Shown here in pieces: positions 34,074-41,752 of a stretch of DNA of 64,000 bases. The stretch is from an uncultured Clostridia bacterium. Its GTDB lineage: Bacteria; Bacillota; Clostridia; TANB77; CAG-508. Numbering within the stretch: the first letter of the stretch is position 1; the number at the start of each line of letters is the position of its first letter. Location of the stretch: NCBI GenBank assembly GCA_934130435.1, contig CAKOYB010000004.1, forward strand, positions 1 to 64,000, written 5' to 3'. The notes beneath the pieces were generated by a model. That model was not told the origin of the DNA and did no database searches. It worked only from the letters and a program-made list of their open reading frames with translations. Position numbers and translations under genes: made by a program.

Positions 34074-34376
34074 ATGGCAACAAATGTTAAGCGGAAAGTA
34101 GAAGAGCTCTACAATGAGCTCTGTGCCGGAAAAGGTTTGGTACTGAGTATCATTAGTACCTTGGAGGACTGTGATGATCAGACCAACTTTACCGAAAGAA
34201 TCGGATGTTTTGCTCGTTCAATGCCGGAATTCAAAATTTTGGCAGCGCAGCGTGAAAATTTCGTTTCTTTGGTAAGAAAGATTTGTACTGGCGAGGTCAG
34301 TCTTGAGAAAGCTCTTGAACTTCTCCGTGAAGCTGAAAAGCAGCTGAACGAGGCATTGAATTGCATTGTAATTTAA
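34074..34376 (+). CDS. Hypothetical 100-residue helical protein of foreign composition
   Basis: Not recognised. The protein begins MATNVKRKVEELYNELCAGK and is predicted mainly helical, with a C-terminal amphipathic stretch (TGEVSLEKALELLREAEKQL). It has three cysteines in the body, one near the end, and no membrane segment. Base composition is clearly more GC-rich than anything around it, and the gene runs opposite to its neighbours. It has a perfect promoter, AAGGAG seven bases upstream and its own GC-rich terminator, a complete stand-alone unit. Recent transfer is the likely explanation. Confidence 0.75.
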   Translation: MATNVKRKVEELYNELCAGKGLVLSIISTLEDCDDQTNFTERIGCFARSMPEFKILAAQRENFVSLVRKICTGEVSLEKALELLREAEKQLNEALNCIVI

Positions 34377-34397
34377 TTTTCTCATAATACTGCACAT

Positions 34398-34430
34398 GGG
34401 GGCCTACCGATTTTTAGGTTGGCCCCTTCT
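34398..34430 (+). terminator. GC-rich hairpin terminator of the 34074 gene
   Basis: GGGGCC and GGCCCC arms extend through CTACC/GGTTG, followed by TTCTCCTT. Its composition matches the foreign gene rather than the host. Confidence 0.7.
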
Positions 34431-34452
34431 CCTTATAAATAAAAAAGCTATT

Positions 34453-34550
34453 GAACAAAGCGACTTTAGTCGCCCTTTGTTCTCGCCGATTTGAGTTTCC
34501 AAATGGAATGAGGAAATCTCAAAGGCAATAGAGATTATAGCATTATTTAT
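34453..34550. repeat. Repeat R4, copy b (two-hairpin element)
   Basis: Nearly identical to 21048-21143, with four differences over 96 bases and the same orientation. It is followed by another short palindrome (TATATAGTAG...CTACTATATA). It lies outside the last R2 boundary. Confidence 0.75.
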
Positions 34551-34581
34551 ATAGTAGGAAATGAGAAATTTTCTACTATAT

Positions 34582-34611
34582 AAAAAGAGAAGGCATCTGC
34601 CCTCTCTTTTT
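34582..34611. terminator. Bidirectional terminator
   Basis: AAAAAGAGAAGGCA and TGCCCTCTCTTTTT form a 14-bp stem with a two-base loop. It serves the DUF1653 gene on minus and insulates the foreign gene on plus. Confidence 0.8.
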
Positions 34612-34616
34612 GAATT

Positions 34617-34871
34617 TTAATCAACAATTTGTTCAAAACGATACTTTTGAGTTACATCTGGATATTTTTCGTGATCAACTTCAGATAAAAACATTTCTAG
34701 TGGTCTTGCATAAATACCGTCCTTATGGTTTGTTTTTCCATTATTATCCATGCATCGATAGACAACTAGCTTTTCATGTGTTTCACTATGCTCTGCTAAT
34801 GTGATCACAAGAGCTCTAGCTCCTTTAAAATGTCTCCATAAAGTAAATGGTCTTACTTCTCGCTCATTCAT
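34617..34871 (-). CDS. DUF1653-family protein
   Basis: An 84-residue protein matching DUF1653 in its core: WRHFKGARALVITLAEHSETHEKLVVYRCM followed by GIYARPLEMFLSEVDHEKYP. The family is small, soluble and SH3-like, widely distributed and of unknown function. AAGGAGG precedes the start. It stands alone between the foreign gene and the dehydrogenase, with its own terminator. Confidence 0.85.
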   Translation of the reverse strand: MNEREVRPFTLWRHFKGARALVITLAEHSETHEKLVVYRCMDNNGKTNHKDGIYARPLEMFLSEVDHEKYPDVTQKYRFEQIVD

Positions 34872-34994
34872 ATCTATTCCTCCTTGGGATTTTTATAAAG
34901 CTTTTTAGCTTCTGAGTCATAGTATATAATAATTCTATTTTTAATTCAAGTAATTGTAAAAAATTATTTTAAACCTTTTAATTAATATAATCAT

Positions 34995-36053
34995 TTAAAT
35001 TTTTGTTTTAAAGTTAAGTTCTCCTATCTCAGCTGTTGGAACAAATCCAGGTTTAGCATTGATTATATCAGGAATTCTGTTAACTACTGTTGCACATGTT
35101 AGCTCTACAGTTGCTGGTCTAGCTACTGTTATTGTTGTCTCTGGTTCTCCGTATACAGTCCATTCGTTTTTATCAAAGTCTTCATTTGAGTATACTTTTC
35201 CTATACATTCTGATTCTATTGTTATCCCTTCTTTTGTTTTAGTTGTAACAATTGCACTCATACCAGTTGCATCTCCTGCTTTTACAGTAACACCTAAAGT
35301 TTCTGAATAAATATCTTCCTTATATGTTGTAGGAACAGTTACTTGTGTTTGAGATTCAACTGTTAGCCCTAATTTATCACATAACCATCCATTTGTGTTC
35401 CACATATATGATGGTAAATATTCTCCACTTTCTATTATTTTCTGTCTTTCGTCATTGCTTATTTTATCTACTACTGCTACTTGTTTTTCAAATTCATCTA
35501 ATGTTAATCCTGCTCCATGAGCATTTGCCAAAGCAATTCCATAGTCTTCAACATTATAGCTTGAACTACCTTTAATTTTTGTTATTTTTTGTGTTGATCC
35601 GCAAATACTTGTTATTAATTGTCCCCAATAGATATCTTGATATCCTGTTCCAACAATTGTACAATTATTTTGTTTAGCTAATTCATCAATTTTTTTAGTT
35701 AGATTTGGATTAGAATTCCATGAATAAAACGCTTCTTCACAAGTCGTAACAGCATTAATTCCTAATTTTGCGCATAGCATAAGTGGTTCCTCTACATCCT
35801 TTAATAAACTCATTGTTTCTACTATACAAATATCTGGTTTTACTTGTTTTAGCATTTCTTCAGCATCTTTTAAATCTACAACCTTTACACCAAGATTCTC
35901 TCTTCCTATTAATTCTCCAATATCTTTTCCAATAACAGCAGGATTTACATCAACAGCGCCTACAATTTCTCCTCCTTTTTCAAAAACATATCTCATGGTA
36001 TATTTAGCCATTTTTCCTGTACCAATTTGTACAACTTTAATTTTTCTTTCCAT
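34995..36053 (-). CDS. 2,4-diaminopentanoate dehydrogenase-like / DapB-fold oxidoreductase
   Basis: A 352-residue NAD(P)-dependent dehydrogenase. The Rossmann start is IKVVQIGTGKMAKYTMRYVFEKGGEIVGAVDV. VTTCEEAFYSW and the catalytic-region GTGYQDIYWGQL follow, with AHGAGLTLDEF in the C-terminal domain. It resembles 2,4-diaminopentanoate dehydrogenase (ornithine fermentation) and other dihydrodipicolinate-reductase-fold enzymes. None of the other ornithine-degradation genes is nearby, so the substrate is uncertain. AAAGGAGG precedes the ATG, and the gene is monocistronic. Confidence 0.75.
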   Translation of the reverse strand: MERKIKVVQIGTGKMAKYTMRYVFEKGGEIVGAVDVNPAVIGKDIGELIGRENLGVKVVDLKDAEEMLKQVKPDICIVETMSLLKDVEEPLMLCAKLGINAVTTCEEAFYSWNSNPNLTKKIDELAKQNNCTIVGTGYQDIYWGQLITSICGSTQKITKIKGSSSYNVEDYGIALANAHGAGLTLDEFEKQVAVVDKISNDERQKIIESGEYLPSYMWNTNGWLCDKLGLTVESQTQVTVPTTYKEDIYSETLGVTVKAGDATGMSAIVTTKTKEGITIESECIGKVYSNEDFDKNEWTVYGEPETTITVARPATVELTCATVVNRIPDIINAKPGFVPTAEIGELNFKTKI

Positions 36054-36130
36054 CTTTTTACCTCCTTTATTTATTATTTATACTTTTAATAAAATAATTC
36101 ATTTATTTATACTTACTATTTTTAATTCTA

Positions 36131-36164
36131 AAAAAGGGCACATTTTTATAACATGCCCCTTTTT
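36131..36164 (-). terminator. Terminator of the small membrane protein gene
   Basis: On minus, AAAAAGGGGCATG and CATGTGCCCTTTTTT-like arms around TTATAAAAA are followed by T residues. It begins right after the stop codon at 36166. Confidence 0.8.
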
Positions 36165-36165
36165 A

Positions 36166-36501
36166 CTAAACTTTTTTCCAAAACCAGTCTAAACTATTAT
36201 CAATACTTTTTTTATTGTTTTCTTTTGCTTCGATATCATCAACCCATAGATAAGCAATATATGACACTAATACCATAACTGCATCATAAGCTAAGCTTTT
36301 TGTTAATAATGGTACTCCTCCACCAACTGTGAAAATTTGAATTGCATGAAATAATATTATTGCTAAAAATATAAATAATGAAATAGCTGGAAGTGTACTC
36401 TTTTTGAATTCTTTTCCTAATATTATAAATAATACATTAATTAATAAAGCTATTAACATTACCAATGGGTTTGTCATATCAATCGTTGTAATAGTTACCA
36501 T
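36166..36501 (-). CDS. Small membrane protein of unknown function
   Basis: A 111-residue protein with three hydrophobic segments (about residues 12-28, 36-56 and 66-86), a conserved-looking GGGVPLLTKSLAYDAVMVL loop and a charged C-terminal tail ending WFWKKV. No family recognised. It has a GGAGG site and lies 18 bases after glmM in the same direction, so it is probably the second gene of a glmM operon. Confidence 0.7.
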   Translation of the reverse strand: MVTITTIDMTNPLVMLIALLINVLFIILGKEFKKSTLPAISLFIFLAIILFHAIQIFTVGGGVPLLTKSLAYDAVMVLVSYIAYLWVDDIEAKENNKKSIDNSLDWFWKKV

Positions 36502-36519
36502 TTTTTCCTCCTTTGTTCA

Positions 36520-37884
36520 TTAAATTAATTTTTTTTCCATTAATTCTGATAGTTCTTTTGCTGCCTTAACCATCTTTTCTTTGTCTCTGCCTTCAATCAT
36601 TATCCTAACTAATGGTTCCGTACCTGATGTTCTAATTAAAACTCTACCCTCTCCTGCAAACTCGTCTTCAAGTTTTTTTATTGCTGTTTGTATTTCTTCA
36701 TCTTCGTAATAATCATATTTTCTTTCTTGACTAACTCTTGCATTCACTAATACTTGAGGATATATGTTTATTATATCACACATTTTAGAAAGTGAAACAC
36801 TTTTTTCTAATAAAATTTTAATTAGCATTAATGATGTTAAGATTCCATCTCCAGTTGGATTATAATCTAATAATATTATATGGCCAGATTGTTCTCCTCC
36901 AAGATTATAATTGTTTTTTAACATTTCTTCTAAAACATATCTATCTCCTACTTTTGTCTGTATAAGTTTTAGATTATTATTTTCTGCATACTTATTTAAT
37001 CCTAAATTGCTCATTACTGTTGCTACTAATGTGTTATCATTCAGACTATTATTTTCTTTTAAGTATTTAGAAATAATTGCTAAAATAATATCTCCATCTA
37101 TTTCTTTTCCATTCTCATCTATTGCTAAGCATCTATCTCCGTCTCCATCATATGCTATTCCCATAGACATTTTGTTTTCCACGACGAATTGCTTTAAGCC
37201 ATCCAAATGAGTAGAACCACAATTTTCATTAATATTTATTCCAGTAGGTTGATTATTTATTATTGTATAATTAATTCCTAAATCTTTAAATATCTCCTCT
37301 GCAATTTTGTATGTTGCACCATTTGCTGTATCTATTGCAACTTTGAAATCTCTACTTAATTTTTCTCTTATTTCAGTTGAAAATTTCTCCAAGAACATTT
37401 TTTTATATTCATTAATTAGTTCCGTTCTTATTTCTGCTACACCTATTTTTTCATGTTTAGCAGTTAATTCACTTAGTTTTCCAGAATCAATTACTTCTTC
37501 TATTTCTTCTTCAATTTCATCAGGTATCTTCATTCCTTTATTGCTAAAAAATTTTATTCCATTAAACTCAAAAGTATTATGTGATGCAGAAATCACAACA
37601 CTTGCATCTGCATTCATCTCTTTAGTTAAATAAGCTACTGCAGGAGTTGGAATTACTCCAAGTGATATAACATTTGCTCCATAACTTAAAAAACCCGCAG
37701 TCATTGCACTTTCAATTAGTGTTCCTGATATTCTTGTATCTCTACCAATTAGAATTGTTGGCGCGTGATTTGAATGTTTTGCCAGAACATACGCTCCAGC
37801 CTTGGCAACTTTATATACTAACTCTGGTGTTAATTCCGTATTTGCAATTCTTCTTATTCCATCAGTTCCAAAATATCTCTTCAT
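36520..37884 (-). CDS. glmM: Phosphoglucosamine mutase
   Basis: GlmM converts glucosamine-6-phosphate to glucosamine-1-phosphate for UDP-GlcNAc and peptidoglycan synthesis. The 454-residue protein has the N-terminal RYFGTDGIRRIANTELTPE, the phosphoserine loop VVISASHNTFEFNGIKFF (Ser at about 102), the metal loop AYDGDGDRCLAID (about 240-252), the sugar-binding EQSGHII and the phosphate-binding RTSGTEPLVRIMIEG. AGGAGG precedes the start. Length is typical. Position in a wall-precursor context is consistent. Confidence 0.97.
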   Translation of the reverse strand: MKRYFGTDGIRRIANTELTPELVYKVAKAGAYVLAKHSNHAPTILIGRDTRISGTLIESAMTAGFLSYGANVISLGVIPTPAVAYLTKEMNADASVVISASHNTFEFNGIKFFSNKGMKIPDEIEEEIEEVIDSGKLSELTAKHEKIGVAEIRTELINEYKKMFLEKFSTEIREKLSRDFKVAIDTANGATYKIAEEIFKDLGINYTIINNQPTGININENCGSTHLDGLKQFVVENKMSMGIAYDGDGDRCLAIDENGKEIDGDIILAIISKYLKENNSLNDNTLVATVMSNLGLNKYAENNNLKLIQTKVGDRYVLEEMLKNNYNLGGEQSGHIILLDYNPTGDGILTSLMLIKILLEKSVSLSKMCDIINIYPQVLVNARVSQERKYDYYEDEEIQTAIKKLEDEFAGEGRVLIRTSGTEPLVRIMIEGRDKEKMVKAAKELSELMEKKLI

Positions 37885-37897
37885 ATAACCTCCTAGT

Positions 37898-38212
37898 TTA
37901 AAATTGTTTTGTACTTAATTCAATAATCAAATTTTTGTTATCATCTTCTGCTGATTTATTTCTTCTTATTACTCCACATTTCTTACATTTAAATACTATA
38001 ACATATCCCTTTTTAGGATGAATTTCTAATCCTATTGGTTCAAGTTCTCCTTTACATTCTTCTTTTCTATCTCCTGGATTAATATCAACGTGTTTTGAAT
38101 GTAAACAATATGGGCAATGATTTCTTGACGTATATCCTAACTTTTCTACTTTTCTATTACAATATTCACATATAAATCCATTATCATTCTTTGTAAAAAC
38201 TTTATTGTCCAC
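37898..38212 (-). CDS. RNHCP-domain zinc-ribbon protein
   Basis: A 104-residue protein carrying the RNHCP domain: FICEYCNRKVEKLGYTSRNHCPYCLHSKHVDINPGDR followed by ECKGELEPIGLEI and FKCKKCGVIRRNK. Four CxxC pairs suggest two zinc sites. The family's function is unknown, though a nucleic-acid or translation role is often supposed. Translation starts at GTG (38212) with GGAG eight bases upstream. It lies immediately upstream of glmM. Confidence 0.9.
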   Translation of the reverse strand: MDNKVFTKNDNGFICEYCNRKVEKLGYTSRNHCPYCLHSKHVDINPGDRKEECKGELEPIGLEIHPKKGYVIVFKCKKCGVIRRNKSAEDDNKNLIIELSTKQF

Positions 38213-38363
38213 TTTTATTTCTCCAAGCTTTATTTTTCTTATATTTTATATTTACTTATTCTTTTAGTCAATATATTTGTAATATTTTAATTAGATTTGG
38301 ATATACTTTTATTATATTCAAGTTACATATTTATATTATATTTTTTTAAAATTGGAGGTTTTT

Positions 38364-38549
38364 ATGGATTTAAATAGAATTAATAATATTTTAAATAATA
38401 AAGAAAAATCAGATGTATATTATAATGATAGACCTGTTTGGATACAAGAATTAAATAATGACAAAGCAACAATTGGCTTTGTAGATAATTTTGAAGAAAA
38501 AGATGTTTTTATAAAAGATTTATATGAAAGAAACTTATATAATGAATAA
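38364..38549 (+). CDS. sspH: H-type small acid-soluble spore protein
   Basis: A 61-residue protein matching the H-type SASP family: MDLNRINNILNNKEKSDVYYNDRPVWIQELN followed by ATIGFVDN and a short acidic tail. The alignment pattern (MD/NxxRxxxIL...VxYNxxPVWIQ) is characteristic. SASPs are made in the forespore under sigma-G and protect or coat spore DNA. The ATG at 38364 follows GGAGG. An upstream frame to 38352 lacks a site. It is one of few plus-strand genes and is divergent from the RNHCP gene. It supports a spore-forming host. Confidence 0.85.
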   Translation: MDLNRINNILNNKEKSDVYYNDRPVWIQELNNDKATIGFVDNFEEKDVFIKDLYERNLYNE

Positions 38550-38575
38550 AACTATTCATTTTTTAAATTCTTATC

Positions 38576-38614
38576 AAAAAAGTAGACTATGTAAAATACA
38601 AAGTCTACTTTTTT
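38576..38614. terminator. Bidirectional terminator between sspH and rpmA
   Basis: AAAAAAGTAGACT and AGTCTACTTTTTT arms around a 13-base loop serve the convergent sspH and rpmA genes. Confidence 0.85.
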
Positions 38615-38624
38615 ATTTTAATTA

Positions 38625-38885
38625 TTAATCATTTACTGGGTAAACACTAACTTGCTTTTTGTCTTTACCTTTTCTTTCAAATTTTACTTTTCCATCTATT
38701 AATGCATAAAGTGTATCATCGCTACCTTTTCCTACATTATTACCTGGATGCATTTTTGTTCCTCTTTGTCTCATTAATATATTTCCAGCAAGAACGAACT
38801 GTCCATCTGCTCTTTTTACACCTAAACGCTTTGACTCACTGTCTCTACCGTTTTTAACACTACCTTGCCCTTTTTTATGTGCCAT
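38625..38885 (-). CDS. rpmA: 50S ribosomal protein L27
   Basis: An 86-residue L27, which places its N-terminal tail near the peptidyl-transferase centre. It starts directly MAHKKGQGSVKNGRDSESKRLG and contains ILMRQRGTKMHPGNNVGKG. It lacks the eight- to ten-residue N-terminal extension ending in F that most Firmicutes remove with the protease Prp. No Prp gene lies in the 45-base gap to rplU, where it usually sits. AAGGAG precedes the start. It is cotranscribed with rplU. Confidence 0.97.
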   Translation of the reverse strand: MAHKKGQGSVKNGRDSESKRLGVKRADGQFVLAGNILMRQRGTKMHPGNNVGKGSDDTLYALIDGKVKFERKGKDKKQVSVYPVND

Positions 38886-38930
38886 TAATAGTCACTCCTT
38901 TCGATTTTAAGTTAATTTATATCTCTTAAA

Positions 38931-39296
38931 TTATTCTTCAACTTTTTCTTTTACATCGCTGTCTGCTTTTTTTGTCTTAGCAGTTGGTAATTTTATGTTT
39001 GTTATTTCTACTTTAGTGTATGGTTGTCTGTGTCCTTGTTTTCTTCTATAATTCTTTTTAGCCTTATATTTGAAAACAATAATTTTCTTTCCCTTACCAT
39101 GAGAAATAACTTTTCCTTCTACTTTAATACCTTTTACATAAGGAGCGCCAACTTCAATTTTTTCTTCATCTGATAATAAAATTACTTTATCAAATGTAAC
39201 TTTTTTGCCTTCTTCAGCTTCTAGTTTTTCAAAAAATACTACGTCTCCTTTTGTTACTTTGTATTGCTTTCCACATGCTTCTATTATTGCATACAT
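38931..39296 (-). CDS. rplU: 50S ribosomal protein L21
   Basis: A 121-residue ribosomal protein L21: MYAIIEACGKQYKVTKGDVVFFEKLEAEEG followed by KKNYRRKQGHRQPYTKVEITNI, the family signature near residue 85-105. The C-terminal tail TKKADSDVKEKVEE is longer and more acidic than usual. The start is ATG at 39296, with GGGAGGTG upstream. The open frame extends to 39419 across the leader. The leader of about 95 bases between promoter and start may hold the L21 autoregulatory element, but I could not confirm its fold. Confidence 0.96.
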   Translation of the reverse strand: MYAIIEACGKQYKVTKGDVVFFEKLEAEEGKKVTFDKVILLSDEEKIEVGAPYVKGIKVEGKVISHGKGKKIIVFKYKAKKNYRRKQGHRQPYTKVEITNIKLPTAKTKKADSDVKEKVEE

Positions 39297-39399
39297 TCGA
39301 AAGCACCTCCCTTTTCTTGTATACTCGCTAACCTTAAACTTTAGGTATCTAAACTTAATTAGACTTTTAAAACCTTGAATTATGCGGTTACAGTTAGTA

Positions 39400-39429
39400 A
39401 TTATAACATATCTTATCATTATTTGTCAA
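39400..39429 (-). promoter_or_regulatory. Promoter of rplU-rpmA, overlapping spoIIID stop
   Basis: Minus-strand TTGACA (39424-39429) and TATAAT (39400-39405) have an 18-base spacer. The -35 box lies within the last codons of spoIIID, leaving a leader of about 95 bases. Confidence 0.8.
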
Positions 39430-39703
39430 CTATTTTTTTATGTTCTAATTCATGCTCTTTTTCATACTTTAACTTTGTTGCTAAACCTCCTCTTATATGT
39501 CTTTCTGCTTTATTTTCATCTAATATTATTCTTACATCATGTGCTAATGATGGATTTATCTTAAGTAATCTTTCGCTTACATCTTTGTGTACCGTGCTTT
39601 TACTTATTCCATATTTTTTAGCAGCACCTCTTACTGTATCTTTTGAATCTATTATATAATGTGCAAGTTCTATTGCACGTTCTTCTATTGAAACTTTGGT
39701 CAT
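39419..39703 (-). CDS. spoIIID: Sporulation transcription factor SpoIIID
   Basis: A 94-residue mother-cell DNA-binding protein that switches expression between the sigma-E and sigma-K stages. It has the helix-turn-helix DTVRGAAKKYGISKSTVHKDVSERLLKINP (about residues 23-52) and the basic C-terminal region RHIRGGLATKLKYEKE, both family hallmarks. GGAGG precedes the start. The leader upstream contains an inverted repeat (CATACGAATACA/TGTATTCATATG, 39718-39751) ending just before the ribosome binding site, which could be an operator or a weak terminator. Confidence 0.96.
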   Translation of the reverse strand: MTKVSIEERAIELAHYIIDSKDTVRGAAKKYGISKSTVHKDVSERLLKINPSLAHDVRIILDENKAERHIRGGLATKLKYEKEHELEHKKIVDK

Positions 39704-39779
39704 AAAGCAAAACCTCCATATGAATACATTTGTTTAATTGTATTCGTATGAAAGTTTAATTATGAATTTTATTTTATTA

Positions 39780-40985
39780 CTATTTCATTGTGCCAAAATT
39801 TTCCGTCCCCTTTGGCATCTTTACTTCAAATATAGTGTATCCGTTTTCATAGTTTACTTTTACTTGTCCATTATTTTTTTGAATAATACTTTTTAGTATT
39901 GCTAGACCAAGTCCATATCTTTTTTCATTTCTGTTTCTTGCTTTGTCAATCCTATAAAATCTTTCAAAGATTTTTTCTCTTTCATTTTTAGGAATAGGTT
40001 CTCCTTGATTTTTTACCTTTAGTACCATGTTATTTTTTTCATTATATAACTCAACAACTACATTGTTATCTGATTTTGTATGTTTTATTGCATTGTCAAT
40101 TAATATAGAACCAATATGTTCTATATCATCTTCATTTCCATTTATATAAACATTTTCTTCTATTTTACTGTTTAGCTTTACTTTTCTTTCATATGCAACA
40201 CTCTCAAACATTGCAACAACTATGTTTATTTTTTCAGATGCATTTATTTTTTTATTTTCTATCTTATTACTTGTATATTCTGTTTTTGTTAATAAAAGTA
40301 AATCATTTATAAGTTTATTCATACATTCAATTTCCTTTTGAATATATCCTAACCATTTGTTACTTCCTATTTCATTTTCCAAGACATCCGAATTTGCCTC
40401 AATTACAGCAAGTGGTGTTTTTAATTCATGTGATGCATCTGAAATAAACTGCTTTTGTTTTTCAATTGTATTTTCTACTGGAGTAACAATAATTTCAGTT
40501 ATCTTTTTTGAAACTATATATATTACAAATACTGACATTCCAAATATTATAGCAGCAGTAATATACATTTTTTTTATCGAATTTACAATATCTTGGCTCT
40601 CTAGCAGAGTAATTGCAACCATGTTTCCTCTTTCAAGCTTTATTTTATTATATACATATTTTCCTACAATTCCATTTTTATTTTTTTGTTTTCTTATTTT
40701 GTTAATAGTTTTTTCAATTTCTCTGTCTGAATTATACAAATCTTTTGATTCATCAACTATGTAATAATATATTCCATCTACTTGAATGTTCTTATTTATA
40801 TTTTGACTATCTATTTGTTCTCCATTTCTAAAACCATGATTTACTGTCATATTCATTAGGTTTGTAGCAACATTTAACGTGCTTTTATGATTTAGAGTTA
40901 TTATTAATACAATTATTCCAAAAACTATTATTATTAATGGAAGTGAAATTATTAAGAAAATTTTTGTTTTAAGCTTTTTAATCAT
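39780..40985 (-). CDS. Two-component sensor histidine kinase with REP-derived C-terminus
   Basis: A 401-residue membrane kinase. Two transmembrane segments (about residues 9-30 and 136-158) enclose an extracytoplasmic sensor. The phosphoacceptor H box is FISDASHELKTPLAVIEAN (about residue 187), followed by the N box IGSILIDNAIKHT, the F box ERIFERFYRIDKARN and the G box RYGLGLAILKSI. No clear HAMP domain is seen. The last residues (PKGTENFGTMK) are translated from REP 8. The kinase start overlaps the regulator gene by eight bases. The signal is unknown. Confidence 0.92.
   Translation of the reverse strand: MIKKLKTKIFLIISLPLIIIVFGIIVLIITLNHKSTLNVATNLMNMTVNHGFRNGEQIDSQNINKNIQVDGIYYYIVDESKDLYNSDREIEKTINKIRKQKNKNGIVGKYVYNKIKLERGNMVAITLLESQDIVNSIKKMYITAAIIFGMSVFVIYIVSKKITEIIVTPVENTIEKQKQFISDASHELKTPLAVIEANSDVLENEIGSNKWLGYIQKEIECMNKLINDLLLLTKTEYTSNKIENKKINASEKINIVVAMFESVAYERKVKLNSKIEENVYINGNEDDIEHIGSILIDNAIKHTKSDNNVVVELYNEKNNMVLKVKNQGEPIPKNEREKIFERFYRIDKARNRNEKRYGLGLAILKSIIQKNNGQVKVNYENGYTIFEVKMPKGTENFGTMK
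39791..39817. repeat. REP palindrome 8, inside the kinase gene end
   Basis: TGCCAA...TTGGCA arms around TTCCGTCCCC. Both arms changed together relative to TGTCAA/TTGACA, keeping the stem. It lies about 6 kb outside the island and overlaps the stop-side codons of the kinase. Confidence 0.8.
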
Positions 40986-41658
40986 TAGCTTCCTCCATTT
41001 TATATCCTAAGCCCCTAATTGTCCTTATGCCTACTTTTGATTTTATTAGTTTTATTTTTTTCCTTAGAAAAGAAATATAAACTTCAACATTGTTATATTC
41101 TGCCTCACTGTCAAATCCCCAAACCTTGTTTGCAATAGTTTCTTTATTAACTATTTGTTTTTTATTAAGTAATAAAATTTCTAATAGTTCGAGCTCTTTT
41201 CCAGTAATAAAAATACTTTTATCATTACATTTAAGTTCTCCTGTTGATGTAACTAGTTTTAAATCACCAAATTCTAAATAATTTGTATTTTCTATATTTA
41301 CATTTCTTCTTAATATCGCCTTTACTCTTGCCATTAGTTCCTTCATGTGAAATGGTTTTGTAACATAATCATCTGCTCCAATTTCTAGCCCATTTATTTT
41401 ATCATATACTTCTGACTTTGCTGTTAATATTATTACTGGAGTATTTATTTTTTCATTTCTTATATTTTTTAATATATCAAAACCTGCTTTTCTTGGAAGC
41501 ATTAAGTCCAACAAGATTAAATCGTATATATCACTAAGAGCTTCATTTTCTCCTTCTTCCCCGTCTGTAGCTATATAAGATGAAAAACCTTCTCTTTTTA
41601 ATGTCTCACTAATAGCATCTGCTAGACTATATTCGTCTTCAATTATTAAAATTTTCAT
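40978..41658 (-). CDS. OmpR/PhoB-family response regulator
   Basis: A 226-residue regulator. The receiver domain starts MKILIIEDEYSLADAI, with phosphoacceptor Asp in LILLDLMLP (about residue 51), Thr in VIILTAKS and Lys in DDYVTKPFH. The C-terminal winged helix has ELLEILLLNKKQIVNKETIANKVWG and FLRKKIKLI...TIRGLGYKME. It is the partner of the overlapping histidine kinase (ATGATTAA junction). The pair is preceded by its own GGAGG and probably promoter. Target genes are not evident. Confidence 0.95.
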   Translation of the reverse strand: MKILIIEDEYSLADAISETLKREGFSSYIATDGEEGENEALSDIYDLILLDLMLPRKAGFDILKNIRNEKINTPVIILTAKSEVYDKINGLEIGADDYVTKPFHMKELMARVKAILRRNVNIENTNYLEFGDLKLVTSTGELKCNDKSIFITGKELELLEILLLNKKQIVNKETIANKVWGFDSEAEYNNVEVYISFLRKKIKLIKSKVGIRTIRGLGYKMEEAND

Positions 41659-41721
41659 ATTTTTCCTCCATATTATAATTATACAAAGTAAATATTGAAT
41701 GAAAATTGAATTTTATATTTT

Positions 41722-41747
41722 TTTAGACGGATATTAATCCGTCTAAA
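41722..41747. terminator. Hairpin between the acyl-CoA synthetase and regulator genes
   Basis: TTTAGACGGAT-ATTA-ATCCGTCTAAA forms a perfect 11-bp stem. T residues flank both sides only moderately, so it is probably a weak bidirectional terminator for the minus-strand synthetase. Confidence 0.6.
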
Positions 41748-41752
41748 TATTC

